From Blasia pusilla (lineage: Eukaryota > Marchantiophyta > Marchantiopsida > Blasiales), in NCBI GenBank assembly GCA_050084515.1, contig CM114271.1, positions 16,058,001 through 16,122,000 on the forward strand: DNA of 64,000 bases, written 5' to 3'. A model generated the notes under the pieces. That model saw nothing but the letters and a program-made list of their open reading frames with translations. It was not told where the DNA came from and searched no databases. Positions within the stretch are counted from its first letter, which is position 1; the number at the start of each line of letters is the position of its first letter. Both the position numbers and the translations under genes were made by a program. Of the stretch, positions 51,226 through 63,499 are shown piece after piece.

Positions 51226-54200
51226 CGGCGTTCCCAAGTCTGAACTCGGCCTTCCGCTAAGCTCGATGGATCGTACAAAAAAAATGTTGAAAGTGTCGAA
51301 GTGTTGTTATCTACCCTGCCCTGAGATCGCCGCCCTTCATCTTCGCAGCCCTAAGATCTCAGCCGTTAGATAAGCCCGATCGTGCCCGTCCTTCATGTGG
51401 CGAGCCCTAGGATGAATGGCTTAGATTAGCCCGATTGTGGCAGAATTTCCACCATTGATTTATTCTTGGATTACTATGAAAAAAATTAGTTCATTTTTTC
51501 CCTTGATTTTTTAATTTTCTGAGTTATTTATTGAAGTGCAATACTTATGAAGTGATGGATATTTTTTTCCAATTTTTTTCATTTAATTTAAAATATTTTT
51601 CCTTTAATTTACTTCTCTCTGATTATTATTAAAATTTCAGTTCTTATTATTTTCAAGAATTTTCTTGTAATCTAATTTTTTTGTACTTTGGTTTTTTTTA
51701 ATAGAAAATTTTCCCCGTTTCCATACATTTGCAGATGGATGACGCTATTGGATCTTCAAGGCTAACAGAAATACGAAGACCTCTTCTGGACATCACCAAT
51801 ATTCCAATTTTACATCGATTTGACAATCCTTCAATTTCGCGTCAACGAGAGGAAGAAGGACAACAAGGCATTCAATCTCAAAGGAACATACACTTATCTC
51901 AAGGAAAAAATGCTTTGACTACCCAAGTATCTCTAACGTAGGTCTTCTTCTTCATGCACTCTCATTTCATTCCCAAATTTTTTAGGATATACTCTTTGCA
52001 ATGTGAAGCCATCTCTTACGATTTGTCTAATACCTGTGCATTTTATGCATATTACAAACTTTCGATTCTCTCAAACCCTAAAGATTTACGCGACATTCGC
52101 AATAACATACGTGCCGTAGGTCAAAGGCAAAAACGCATTAATCGAGTTGAACAAGGTTCTCTTCAAAGAGAGAAGCGGTGAGAATATAATCGTCAATATA
52201 AAAGGAAAAGGAGAGAACTCGAAGTTGCTAATCGATCTTCTAATGTCATCTCCTCGAGACAAGTAGAAGTAAATACTATTCTCGAGAATGTAATTCAAAA
52301 TGATATGCATGTACTTCACGAAGCTCCAATGATTGCAATCCAAGAAGAGAACAGGTGTGTTTACTTAAGTAAGGCAGTGTTTTGTGTATCTATTCTCATA
52401 AGTACTCTTTTTCATTTCTTTTCGATGTCATGTTTACTTTCATTTTGCTTGCATATAATGTTGTAGGTAACAATGTATGTTAGCATGCCCATTATTTAAT
52501 TATTTTCATTCTATAACATTAGGCATATATCACAAGGAAGTAGACATGGCCAAAACAATGTTCAAATTGATACTACATCAGCCATTCACATTTCTCCAAC
52601 GTTTGCAACTTTCTCTATCCCCTATCTACTCTCATTTTATTTCAATTTCTCATGTTCTTTTTACATGATTAATATTTGAATGCATACCCATGCTAATTAT
52701 TTTCTTCACTTTTTGTAGACTTCCAATTCTTTCAAACCCTAAGGATATACGCGATGTGAGGAAGGTTCTACGTGCAAAAGCACAAAGGCATAAACGGATG
52801 AAACGTCTTGAAAATAATACTCTACAAAGACAAAGAAGGCAAGAATATAATAGGAAAAAAAAGAACTTTATGTTGGTATTGAATCTTCAAGATTGATACC
52901 ACAACATGATGTTTGAGTTTCTATGTTTTTAGAAAATGCACTTCCAAATGATAATAACATGGCTTATTGTGAACCAATGAGTGAACCTCTCGAAGATGGA
53001 AGAAGGTATATTTTCTCAAGAAATTTGTGGATATTGGTTGTATTTTATTACTTCCCAAGTGTATTGTAGACTAAGAATGTGCTAAAACTTCTTTCTTACA
53101 ATGTAGCACATTATTGACTCAAGCCTCTTATTCAAGAACATTTAACGCCTATGGTTCAACGTTGCGTTCCTACTTCTCAATGTCCGTCCATTATGGACAT
53201 GCAACATGGGATGCAATCAAGTATTCATTTTCAAGAAGAATGCAATGTTCAAGAAACACATACTTTGCCCATTCCGACATCCCCAATGTTGGCAGCTTTC
53301 CCTATGTACCATTATTTTATTTCATTTTTTCATCTTCTTCTCTTCCTTTCTTTATCTACAACTATGTGAAGTCATGTACTAATATGAATCATTGTCTACT
53401 TTTTTTAGAGATTTGAATCCGTTACAATGTTACTCAGCTATGAAGAATGGTCCTACGACGCAAAGGACTATTCCAATAAAACGTAACACCTTATTGAATA
53501 TTGGACGAACTCGAAACTTTGCGGAGAGCAACATTAAAAAACTACAGTTGAAAGGGAGTATGTGTGTATCAACCAGTCGGCACACTTGGGTTCTATGACA
53601 GAGGTATGTCATTCATGTAAAGCATTACATTGGAAATATGAGAAGGTGAAGAATTGGAAGTTTTGAAACTCGCTGTTTACTATGTGTTGTGAACATGGGA
53701 AGGTACAACTACCCTTCTTGAAGCCATTACCTTCATTCTTGGCAACATAGGTATCTGGCGTTGGGGCAAATAGTTGGCATTTTCTAAGCAATGCTCGGGA
53801 ATATAATTGGCATCAGCTGGAGTTGAAGTCAAAGAGCAATTGGGTGGCATAAAACACTTCACTATTCAGGGTAAAATTTATCATTCAATTGGTCCACTTC
53901 ATCCAAATGCAGGACAACCTCCTCAATTTGCGTAATTATATATTCATGATATAGATCATGAGATTGAGAATCAGGAAAGGACCATGTCTGATGGGCTTCG
54001 ACCTCACATCTTAAAAGGCTTACAAGACATGTTGCATGAATGTAATCCTTATGTGGAGATATTCCAAAAATTTGCGATGGATGCACCTTGCCATACATGC
54101 GAATCATTCAGAGAGCAAGTAAGAGAGGCCTTGAAGCTAAATGATATACGTTGCCAGTTGCTTTAGAAGTTGCTGCTATTTTTCCAGGTGATGAGAGTGA

Positions 54201-55041
54201 GTTTGTGCAAGCACGTGACATTATTCTTCAATTACATGGCGGAGGAGTGCATCGCATATCAGATTTGAATGAGGCATATATTCTTTTGCACTTTATTTTG
54301 CTATTTTCATATGGTGAAGCAGGTTGGCATCCACGAATACCTTTTGGGAATTGGATAAATTCCTCTAATGAGTGTTCACAGAGGGAATCAAAGGCAAGTA
54401 TCCAAGGAGATAGGCAAGCTCCAAATGAGTTTGTTGACGAAGATATAGTCCATGATGAAGACAATGAGCCTATGAGGGTGGAGAATACTTAAAGTATAAC
54501 TACCCTACAATTTGCAAGCTTTCGGCTTCAGACACGTATTGGAGTGGATGATGACAACCGATTACTTCGATTCGGAAGACTTACCCAAGAATATATGGTA
54601 GATGTTTATGCGACCATAAAGATGCAACGATTATCTTGGATTCGTTTAAATCAGAAGGAGTTGCAAGCTGAATTATACGGAGGTGTGAAAGATGCTATGT
54701 TTAGGGGTGATGCAAATGGTAATACATTTGGGAGACGTATTGTGTTGCCATCTTCATTTACTGGGGGTCCACGGCATATGCATCAATTATATCAAGATGT
54801 CATGGCCATTGTTAGACATCTTGGAAAGCCGGATTATTTCTTGACAATAACTTATAACCCAAATTGGGTGGATATTATATCAGCATTATTACCGGGTCAA
54901 ACAGTTGTTGATCGTCCAGACTTGGTCGGACGGGTTTTTGAGAAAAAAAAGGAGTTATTGCGACTAATTGTGAAGAAAAATGTTTTGGGTAAAGTTGTTG
55001 GATGTATTCACGTGGTAGAGTTTCAAAAGAGGGGTTTGCCA

Positions 55042-55050
55042 CATGTTCAT
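55042..55050 (+). other. HUH motif codons of the Rep nuclease
   Basis: Encodes His-Val-His within GLPHVHILI. The two His coordinate the metal in rolling-circle Rep nucleases. The matching Tyr pair is about 520 bp downstream in the next exon. Confidence 0.8.
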
Positions 55051-57078
55051 ATTTTAATAATATTGGCTCAAGATGATTAGCCTCGAACAAGCTTAGATTT
55101 TGATGAAATCATTTATGCAGAAATTCCGGATGCTACTACTTATCCACGACTTTTTGCTGTTGTATCTAATTTTATGATGCATGGTCCATGTGGAGTGCTA
55201 AATCCAAATGCACCATGTATGGACAAGGAGACCAAAAAATGCACTAAGGGATATCCCAAACAGTTCTCATCTCACACCACAGAGACGGAAGATGGTTATC
55301 CTGTGTATAGAAGGTATGGAGCAAATATAATTTTTTTACTACAATTTTTTTTCTTATTTAAGTTTTTCCATCTATTTTGTAAATTTTCAAGTACAATTGT
55401 ATTGAACTTTTTCACGTGGATGTTCAGGTTAGATAATGACGTCAAAGTCATGAAACATAATCAAGCTTTGGATAATCGTTGGGTTGTCCCATATAATCCT
55501 CTGTTGTGCACTCTATTTGATTGTCATATTAATTTAGAGATCACAACTAATATCTCTGTTGTAAAATATTTATACAAAAACGTATACAAGGGATCAGATG
55601 CTGTGACATTTGGAATTTCTAAGAGCTCAAGTACTTCTACAACAACTCCACACGTTATCGATGAAACAACACAATATCAAGATGCAAGGTGATGATCTAT
55701 CTATGTCCATACAAAAATAGTCTTTATGTTGATGAATTCTTTTTCATACCATTAAATATTTATTCTATTTTGTTCTTCTTGCATAGGTACATTTCAGCCT
55801 CAGAAGCATGCTGACAAATTTTCAAGTTCAGCTTGCATTCGGAGCAATTGAGTATTGTGAGATTAGCTATTCATTTTCCAGATGAACAACTCATGCATTT
55901 TAATGCTAGTGAACTACCAGAAAATATTTCACAAAGAAATAGAGATACGACTTTAATCGCATGGTTTGCAACCAACCGTTTAGATCCATCTGCCCACAAC
56001 TATCTATATGTTGAGTTTCCTTCACATTTCACCTGGAAAAAGAAAATATGGTATCGTCGTGTGCGAGGACCACATGGTTGTGGTTATCCCATCGCGCGAT
56101 TATATCTCACCCATCCAGGTACATATCTTCCAAAATAGCATTTCTTTAGTCAAGCATTCTTTCCTTTTCATTAGAGAGTTTTTACACTCGTATTCCACAC
56201 TTTGTATACTTCACTACTACTTTTGAAATATCTTATCATAAAACCTTTATTGCTTAGGTGATGGTGAACGTCATTGGTTACGGTTGGTTCTTCATCATAT
56301 TCGAGGTGCAACTACATATGAAGATTTAAGGACTGTGCATGGAATATTGTATCCAATCTTCAAAGAGGATGCTATCCAATTAGGACTCTTAGAGGATGAA
56401 TGGGAGGTTATTCTTTGCTTGCAAGAAGCTTCACAGATACGTGGAGGTCGATCGCTTCGTCAACTCTTTGCCATTATTCTGGCATATAACACGCCGGCTA
56501 GGCTAGCGGCATTGTGGAATGAATTTCTAATTCATCTCAGTGAGGATCTCTTACATGAAAAACGTCAGGTAAAACCTAAAGATATTCCTTCTTGCGAAAG
56601 AATGTTTTATATGCTCATGAATTTTTCATTTTTCTGACTTCTTACGTGGTAAATCTTTGCATATTTGTGCATAGAGAACAGGAATTCCAGATCTTCCTTT
56701 GAATGTAGAGATCATAAATCATGCATTGTTGGATGTTCACCACCACTTGGAGGATCAAGGGAAAAGATTGTCAAACTTCCCTGACATGCCCCCAACCTCT
56801 CTTTCAAGAGGAAAACAATTTAACTTTGAATCTTGAGGAAGATGAGATTGTACATAACACAGAAGAGTTATATCAAGAAGCTATCTGTGGAGAAGCACTA
56901 TTGAATCCCGGGCAACGTGATGTTTGGGATGCTGTGCATAAACAACTTGAAAAGTTGACTGAAGATTTTAATCCTTCGGTAAGAATACGAAACCTTTCAT
57001 CCCTTTGAACTTCTTCCATATTTTTTGCGAAAAGTATCAATATCATAACTAATATTGTACCTTATCATGTCTTTCTAG

Positions 57079-57282
57079 GAAAAAATATTCTTTGTCGACG
57101 GTCCGGGTGGAACAGGGAAAACATTTCTATACAACCTTCTTCTTAAAAGTGTACGGTGTAAAGGAGGTATTTCATTGGTTGTTGCCTCATCTGGGATAGC
57201 AGCTTTATTAATGGAAGGCGGTCGTACTGCACATTCTCACTTCAAGATTGCGATCAATGTGGATGAAAGTTCCACCTTCAAG
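57079..57282 (+). other. Helicase Walker A exon of the Helitron
   Basis: The exon is framed by the acceptor CTTTCTAG and the donor GTAAGA. It encodes FFVDGPGGTGKTFLYNLLL, then VVASSGIAALLMEGGRTAHS, i.e. motifs I and Ia of the PIF1/RecD-like superfamily 1B. No stop inside the exon. Confidence 0.8.
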
Positions 57283-58057
57283 TAAGAACCAAGTCTATAT
57301 TTCCCATTATAATGAATTAGTTTGATCACTTCCTAAAATTTCTTCAAAGATAACGATTCATTCCTCACATCTTGCAACATACGAGTTAATAGTAAGGAGG
57401 CACGTGTCATCATAAATGCCAAGCTTATCATATGGGACAAAGTACCTATGACTCATCGTCATGTCTTTGAGGCTGTCAATCGTACATTACAAGATATTAT
57501 GGGATTAGTATCTGTTGACTTAAGAAAGGTTCCATTTGGTGGAAAGCTTATTATTTTTTGTTGTGATTTTCGTCAAGTCCTTCCTGTTGTTCGTCATGCT
57601 GATCGTCCGAAAATTGTGCAAGCCACGTTTAAGAGATCTCCTTTATGGTCTCATGTAAGGACCATGAATCTTACAACAAATATGAGAGTCAAAAATTTGG
57701 AAGGTATCATTTAAAAAAAAATTCTTTTCTTTACATAATCATACTTTACATGGATTCCTCAGTTATTTTAAAATTTTCACTTTTAAAAATATAAATAACA
57801 TAACGTTGTCATGTGCAGGTCCTTTACGTGCCGATCAAGAAAACTTTGCAAAATGGTTGTTGGAGGTTGGAAAGGGTCATCTTCCTATACATGAGGATTT
57901 GGGAGAAGATATGATTCAACTGCCTAATGATATGGTATCTAAAACTAACAATATCAACGATCTCATAAATACAATTTATGGGACTGATTTGGAGCGATTT
58001 CTCGATAAAAATTGTTACCAACGTACCAAAGACAAAATAAAACCCTCCATCTCTTAT

Positions 58058-58082
58058 GTGCATTGCACGGGCACCTTACTAG
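58058..58082 (+). terminator. Helitron 3' terminal hairpin and CTAG end
   Basis: GTGCA-T-TGCAC stem (58058-58068), 10 bases, then CTAG (58079-58082), next base T. This structure signals the end of rolling-circle transfer in Helitrons. Confidence 0.8.
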
Positions 58083-60692
58083 TTATCAACTACTAGAGTG
58101 TTGCCCACGTTATGTCATGGTCATATTAAAATTTTGAAAATAAATAAATAAAATTGTCTTCTATATATATATATTTTCCCTTTTCAGTCATCATAGAAGG
58201 CCGAGGGAATAAAATAAATAAATAAATATATATATAGAAAAAGGAGGATTGTCTAACCCCCATCCTCCTTTACAAGTGTAGATGGCGAGTAAACAGGCGG
58301 CAAGAGATTAACGCGATGGACGTCTTCAGAAGATATTGACAGGAGATTGACAGAAGAGCTTCTGGGATTGTGGGATTCCAGAAGAGATTGCGAGTTTGAT
58401 AGAAGAGATGGACACCAAAAGGTCGCCGATACTCAAAACTGACGCGGAAATTGTCGCAGGCCTGATCCGTGGTCCTCCTTACAGACTCAAATAAGCGTTG
58501 TGGGTCGATTTCCTTGGCTTGAGAAGTAGAATGACAGTGAGCAGCCAACTAAATGACTGTGTTCACCCAAAGGTTGTTGGTCGGTGCGGCTGCTGTATGC
58601 ATCCGTCTGTCTCGCTCTCTTCATGCACAAATGTCCTGACTGACAGAAGATTTTGGACAGGGATCGAGATCTGGATGCCGGAAGATAGAGAGAAGAGGGA
58701 GACGCGAATAGTTAGGTGAAAGAGAGAATGGAACTCTTTGTTCGCAACAAACGCAAAGATAACCCAGCAGCGGCATTATACCTGGCTATAATCCAGCACG
58801 AACAAGGAAATTTTATGTGAAAACACAAAGCTCAAGCACGGTCGGTCGTAACGCCCTGCTGCAGCAAATCACGGAGTTGCAACAGCTGGCTAAAAAAAAG
58901 TGTAGTACACAGATCCGTGACGGCAGAAATCCACACCTCCACGAATTCCACGAATTTCACAACTCCACGAATTTGAGATTGGGTCGCTCGGATTGAAATG
59001 TGCTGCGATGGGGAATCATAAATTTTCAAATATGAACCAAAATAGCCCATGGGCCTTACAAGGAAGAATTTACAAGGAGACGAGCAGTTTCGAAATAAAA
59101 TCGACTGTTCGTTTTTCGTAGCGCAGCGGCCCATGGAATCGCAACAGGGGAAGACTGGGCAGAGCTGTCACTGCCCAGGGAATGCTGGAAGGAGTGGTTG
59201 GAAAGGGGCTCGGCCACGAAGTGCTGGAAAAAGTGAACACTTTACAAGCGCACAGGAGCGGTGGAATGCGATGGATTGCAGCCGAGCCGCACCGCCCCTC
59301 TCAACGATTTTCGACTTTTGACTTGGCAACGCCTGTCATAGTGACAGAATGACATATAATACGATTGCCGATTTTCAATTGTGTCGTTGTGTGTCAAGCA
59401 TGTGTGCTCGTCATAGAGTGGAAGCGCAATTAGTCTTTTGTTGCGATGAGCGGATTTCACTATCCTTCCCCTAAGCAAGAAGACAGTGCACGTGTGCACT
59501 GATTACTATCGACACGGCTGCAAGAGGCGCATAGGACTTGGGTAGGCCCGATAATGCGATAGCAAAGAGAGCGGTAGAGAATAGAGAGAAGGAGAAAGGC
59601 GCTCAGCAAAAGAGAAATTGGGAATTCTGTCACCGAAGCGACGCTGGCCCATGGGATAAGGCCCATGTGAATTCTCCCGCGGCTGCTCCCTTTCCTGACA
59701 TCTGGATGCCTGTAGTATAAAGCCGTCCTACGAAAGCCGTCGTTTTCGCTACTGAGCTGTTATGTTGCAAGGAACACAAAATTTCTTCTGTACACAAAAG
59801 TTCTTTCCGAATCTGTGCCATGGCACCATCCAGACTGTCGTAACCAGTCTTGTTCCTGGATTAGCTCTCCGTCGATTCACAGAGTTTCGGGGAAGCAAGT
59901 TCGTCAAGATTACGATATGACAACTGGTCGATCGCAATTAAAAAGAAGATTTTGATAGAAATGTGATCCCAGGGAACTCTACGGTATCAACTTGATCCAA
60001 TTCCCGACGCTCCTCATCAACAAGCACGCACATCAGGTGGGCCCTGCCATTCGTATGCATCAAGCTCTACTCTTTGATTCCTGCGCAGGTTGGTTAGTTC
60101 CTCACGCACGCTGCGCCTCTTCTTCTGTATCTCTCTGTTGCTACCAGTTCCGCCTGCAAGATTTTGTAGTGAAGCCTTTAGCCGGCGTCCTCCCTCACCC
60201 TGAACGTGCTTACGATCGGGAGCTCCTCCGATGCGGTCAAAATGAAATCGAAACTAGCACGGCTGGAGATCCGAATGGGGTACGTCGTTTACTTGCAGGA
60301 AGGACTTATTGCACGGGGTTATCTCTTTGGAGCTGGTCTTTGTGGGGTATGGCCAATTTTCGCATGCAATCGCAGTACCCAATTCTTGGGTTCCTAAAGA
60401 ATCTCGCATCCATCTAGAGAATTGAAAGGTTTAGGACGTATCCGAGCTCGATCACATGATCTCATTGAATGCTCTACTCCTCCGCGAGAACTTGAGTTGG
60501 AGTGCGCACCTGTGAGTTCATGAACATCATCGTTGTGAGCAAGATTGCAGAAAGTCTAAAGTCTGCGAAATAGATGATTCACAATGTATCCTACGGCAGT
60601 TTTGACTGACGAAAATGGAGCGCAGCATCTTCCATTTCTTTCATTGTTATGTATTCTATGTTAAAAAATTTATACGCTAAAATTTGATCCCA
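58083..60692. other. DNA between two Helitron 3' ends; possible captured fragments
   Basis: The first 150 bp hold AT repeats (TATATATATA near 58160 and 58225). The rest is GC-richer with short frames, the longest 141 codons at 59992-60417, none with a motif. Because it is closed by a Helitron-type 3' end at 60693-60718, it may be a non-autonomous Helitron with host cargo, but no matching 5' TC end preceded by A was found. Confidence 0.35.
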
Positions 60693-60718
60693 GTGCATCG
60701 CACGGGCATTCTTACTAG
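60693..60718 (+). terminator. Second Helitron 3' end (hairpin + CTAG)
   Basis: GTGC-ATC-GCAC stem (60693-60703), then GGGCATTCTTA, then CTAG (60715-60718), next base T. Apart from a few bases it matches the 3' end at 58058-58082, so both belong to one Helitron family. Confidence 0.7.
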
Positions 60719-60719
60719 T

Positions 60720-63050
60720 GCTAACTAGTTTTGTCTAGTGCTTAGGTCTTCCTCGCATTCTTCGCGTGTCACCACTTTCTTCCGAGGAAAGTGGAAAGTG
60801 GAGCACATAATAGCAGGCTCGGTGCTTTTGTCACCTACAGCGTCAGCACTCCGGCGCCACCGTCCTCCTGCAGCAGCAGAGTTGGTGGCATTTCGGGTTG
60901 TTCTAGTTACATTTCGGGTATGCTCTAGTTACATAGCCACCACCGAGTTCATGCGGAGAAATGAACAGGACGCTCGCTTTGATTGTTGTGGAATTTCAAA
61001 ACTTCCTGAAAAAGTAAGATGGGATTTATCTCATTGGCTCACCGTTTCATTTCTGGGCTGTTTGAGGGATTAATTTTGAGTGGGCCTCTGGTGGGGTTAC
61101 TGAGCTGTTCAAGGTTTGTTGGTCTATGTCATCGCGTTCACGGTGTGGGGCGAGGGTCGTTAGAACGAGAGGAGATCCTTCGCATGGTACTCTGTTGAAG
61201 TCGTGAACCCCTTCTCTATGAGACAAAATGGAAGAAAAATCATATTGTGTGCTCAAGGATTGGGGAATTGATTGTTAGACACTTCGTCAACCAAACGACT
61301 GTTCTCTTCTCAAGTGGTCGACATGTCGTCTGTAGGCCCTTTTAGTGAAAGAAATGGACGAAAACTTCTCTGAGGATCCTACTCGTCGGCGTTTAAGACA
61401 TTTTCCCTCTGTCACATAACTCTTGTTCTCTTAATCAGAACCAAATGATCCCTGCACCTCTAATTTGAATGATTCTTTCAATGGTTTCCATGTGTAATGA
61501 GCTAAACGGACATACCTGAGATGATGCTGATGAGATCATGTGTTCAACAAATCAAATGCTTGATCAGGTGCACGCAGAATGAAATCAGATGCTGCAACTC
61601 TACACGTGCAAGGGCAAGAAGCAGAGATGATATGGAAGTTGACAATTGTATCAAATGGTGTTCGCTCAGAACTATACCTACCTAGTGAACCTTGTCGATC
61701 TGGGCTTCCAAAGGTCTGAGATCTCCATTCCTTATGTTGGGAGGAGAGTGAGACCCTGATGGCCAGGCAAGCTGCTCTCTCCCTTTTGTTGGTGTTTCCT
61801 TTTCTCAAACTTGAGCCCTTGACTTAGTTCGGAAATATTGACTCTAGAGTGTGTTTGGTATGGAAGGATAAGCCTATGGTCACTAAGCTCAATGAAGCAT
61901 GAATGTAGAGTGATTGGTATTAGGAAGAAATGCTAGTAACTGAACTGGAGTTCATTTCTCATAAATGTCTTCTATTTTGGTTCTTATCAGCCTGTGGTGT
62001 TTCTGCACGGTGGACCTTGGAGCAGGCACTAGTGGCAGCAAAAGAAGGTTTTTTGATCCTAAATTCTGTTGGATCATTCTCATTGATCAATTACAATTTT
62101 ACCCTAGAATGAATGCACAATGTAGGGTGTTCTGAACTTGAAGCAACCCACACTTTCAACTAAGTCTTCTGTTACTGTGTCAAGACTATCCATGCACAGC
62201 GAATATTGAGTTGTGTGGTTGGTGGGCAGCTTTAGTCGATGGATGGGCACTGTCAAAAGACACTTTAGAAGAAAGGATTGACTTTTTACTATGCTCTAGT
62301 AACTATGTGTGTGGCTAATTTGAGATCAACGTTGGTGTATTCGATAAAAAATGTTAACTTGATTTGTTTAAAGTCACAAAGCCTAACTTGTTAAGCTAGA
62401 GAAGTTGGCTTTCAGGGTATTAGTTTCTCAAGCCAGTTTATGAAGTGTGTTCTAAACGTTTATGTCAGTCAGTACACCATTTGGCAAGTGCTTGAATCAG
62501 TGTTGGTTGTGAGCAGAGGGGTTGAGGACGGAGGGCACCCCCCATGCATGCTTAGAGGAGAACAATACATAGGACCTTGCAGCTGACATCAAGAAAGTTC
62601 TGGAGCATCTAGGCATTGAAAAATGGCAGATCAGAAGAGTACTCTCATATGTACAGCTTGTCTTTTGATATTGTGGATAGACATAGCAACTCCAACTTCA
62701 TCTTAGCGAGCTGAGGTGAAGTTGTTATGGTCTTTTTTTGTGCGGCAACTTCTTATGTGCTCAATTCACTCCCTGACTCATAATATTTGTGTAGGTGTTT
62801 GGAGGCTCTTGAGGTAGCACCTTGGCTTTGGCATACGCTCAGTGGTATCCTAACTAACTGACTATATTCTACAACCAAACCTAGCTTGCTTCGCGAGGAT
62901 GTATGGTTTCTTGGAGCTGGTGCTATTCATCAAATAAATCTTCCAACTTGATACCCTTTGGAGAAGTTACCTATGTTCTTGAGCGAATCTGTGGATTGTT
63001 TCATGGACTCTGCAAATCTGCAATGTGAGGAGCTCTTTATACTTTTTGAT
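60720..63050. other. Spacer without recognisable gene
   Basis: Short frames on both strands only. Introns or UTR of a gene outside the window cannot be excluded. Nothing named. Confidence 0.4.
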
Positions 63051-63052
63051 GG

Positions 63053-63499
63053 CTAGTCTATGTCTGACTGATTTGGCTCCAGGGATGTAGTAGATAGAGC
63101 AGGCTTAAAAGTCACTCCATTGCAGCACAGCATGAAGTGCATGTTTGCTCTATCCCTGTGAGTTAGCCGCACTTTGTGATAGGGATGATGTAAATTTTTT
63201 GGGGTTCCTTTTGTAGGTATGAGGAATCGTCCTTTGTGGTGTCTTTCTTTTGAGGAAGAAAGAGATTGACTGGTTTTACCAGTGTGGTGCGTCATTGATT
63301 TTCGTACACGGCGAGTCTCATCTACTTCTGGCTTTGTTCTTAATAAATTAATGGTTTTTTTCCTGAACTTTGGAGTACTCCTTTGCACAGAAGTGGTACA
63401 GTCAATCGGATTGAATGAAGTACAATCAATGATCCTACCATCCATGGAGGAACCAAATCCAAAAGGACCAGAGCAATATCCAAACCCACAAAGAGACAA
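63053..63499 (-). CDS. Hypothetical basic protein or exon, 148 codons
   Basis: An uninterrupted minus frame rich in Lys, Arg, His, Ser and Thr (RKKTINLLRTKPEVDETRRV) with a short Gly/Cys/Phe-rich start. No motif was recognised. A second minus frame (63554-63769, 71 codons) just upstream could be another exon. It could be a gene end or chance; no codon-bias or splice evidence decides. Confidence 0.22.
   Translation of the reverse strand: MSLCGFGYCSGPFGFGSSMDGRIIDCTSFNPIDCTTSVQRSTPKFRKKTINLLRTKPEVDETRRVRKSMTHHTGKTSQSLSSSKERHHKGRFLIPTKGTPKNLHHPYHKVRLTHRDRANMHFMLCCNGVTFKPALSTTSLEPNQSDID

Larger units (their letters stand above)
51729..58055 (+). pseudogene. Helitron Rep-helicase (RepHel) gene, spliced and decayed
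   Basis: The element's transposase: an HUH single-strand nuclease fused to a PIF1-type helicase. In order: basic N-terminal modules (52045-52180 and 52722-52880), the CHSCKALHWKYEK zinc-like box (about 53607-53646), GLRPHILKGLQDMLHECNPY (about 53995), then IRxLPVALEVAAIFPGD and GWHPRIPFG. The HUH motif is LPHVHIL (His at 55042-55050), the paired-Tyr motif KYLYKNVYKG (55564-55590), and the helicase Walker A GPGGTGKT (57100-57123), then IIWDKVPM (57430-57450) and FCCDFRQVLPVV. Introns are GT..AG. Damage: TGA 52179-52181, TAA near 53932, one-base loss near 54155, TAG 55078-55080, TGA 55812-55814, frame change near 56790. The frame ends after DLINTIYGTDL, lacking the last ~180 residues with motifs V-VI. 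Confidence 0.82.
48777..58082 (+). mobile_element. Helitron, ~9.3 kb, both ends recognisable
   Basis: The 5' end TCTATACTATTAAGGACAAC at 48777 is preceded by A (48776). The 3' end has the hairpin GTGCATTGCAC (58058-58068), then GGGCACCTTA and CTAG (58079-58082), followed by T. Both agree with plant Helitrons, rolling-circle DNA transposons that insert between A and T without target duplication. Inside, 48.9-51.4 kb is GC-richer, non-Helitron DNA with repeats (probable captured cargo), and 51.7-58.05 kb is a decayed Rep-helicase gene in the same orientation. The helicase is cut short at the 3' end and has several stops, so the element is not autonomous now. Confidence 0.75.

Noticed and set aside
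58157-58238. 5' end of a second Helitron at TCTATATATATATA
   Set aside because: The preceding base is not A and the AT repeat makes the match uninformative; an inverted reading at 58238 also fails the flank rule.
59992-60417. 141-codon ORF between the two Helitron 3' ends
   Set aside because: An overlapping frame is equally plausible, and no motif or splice evidence was found.
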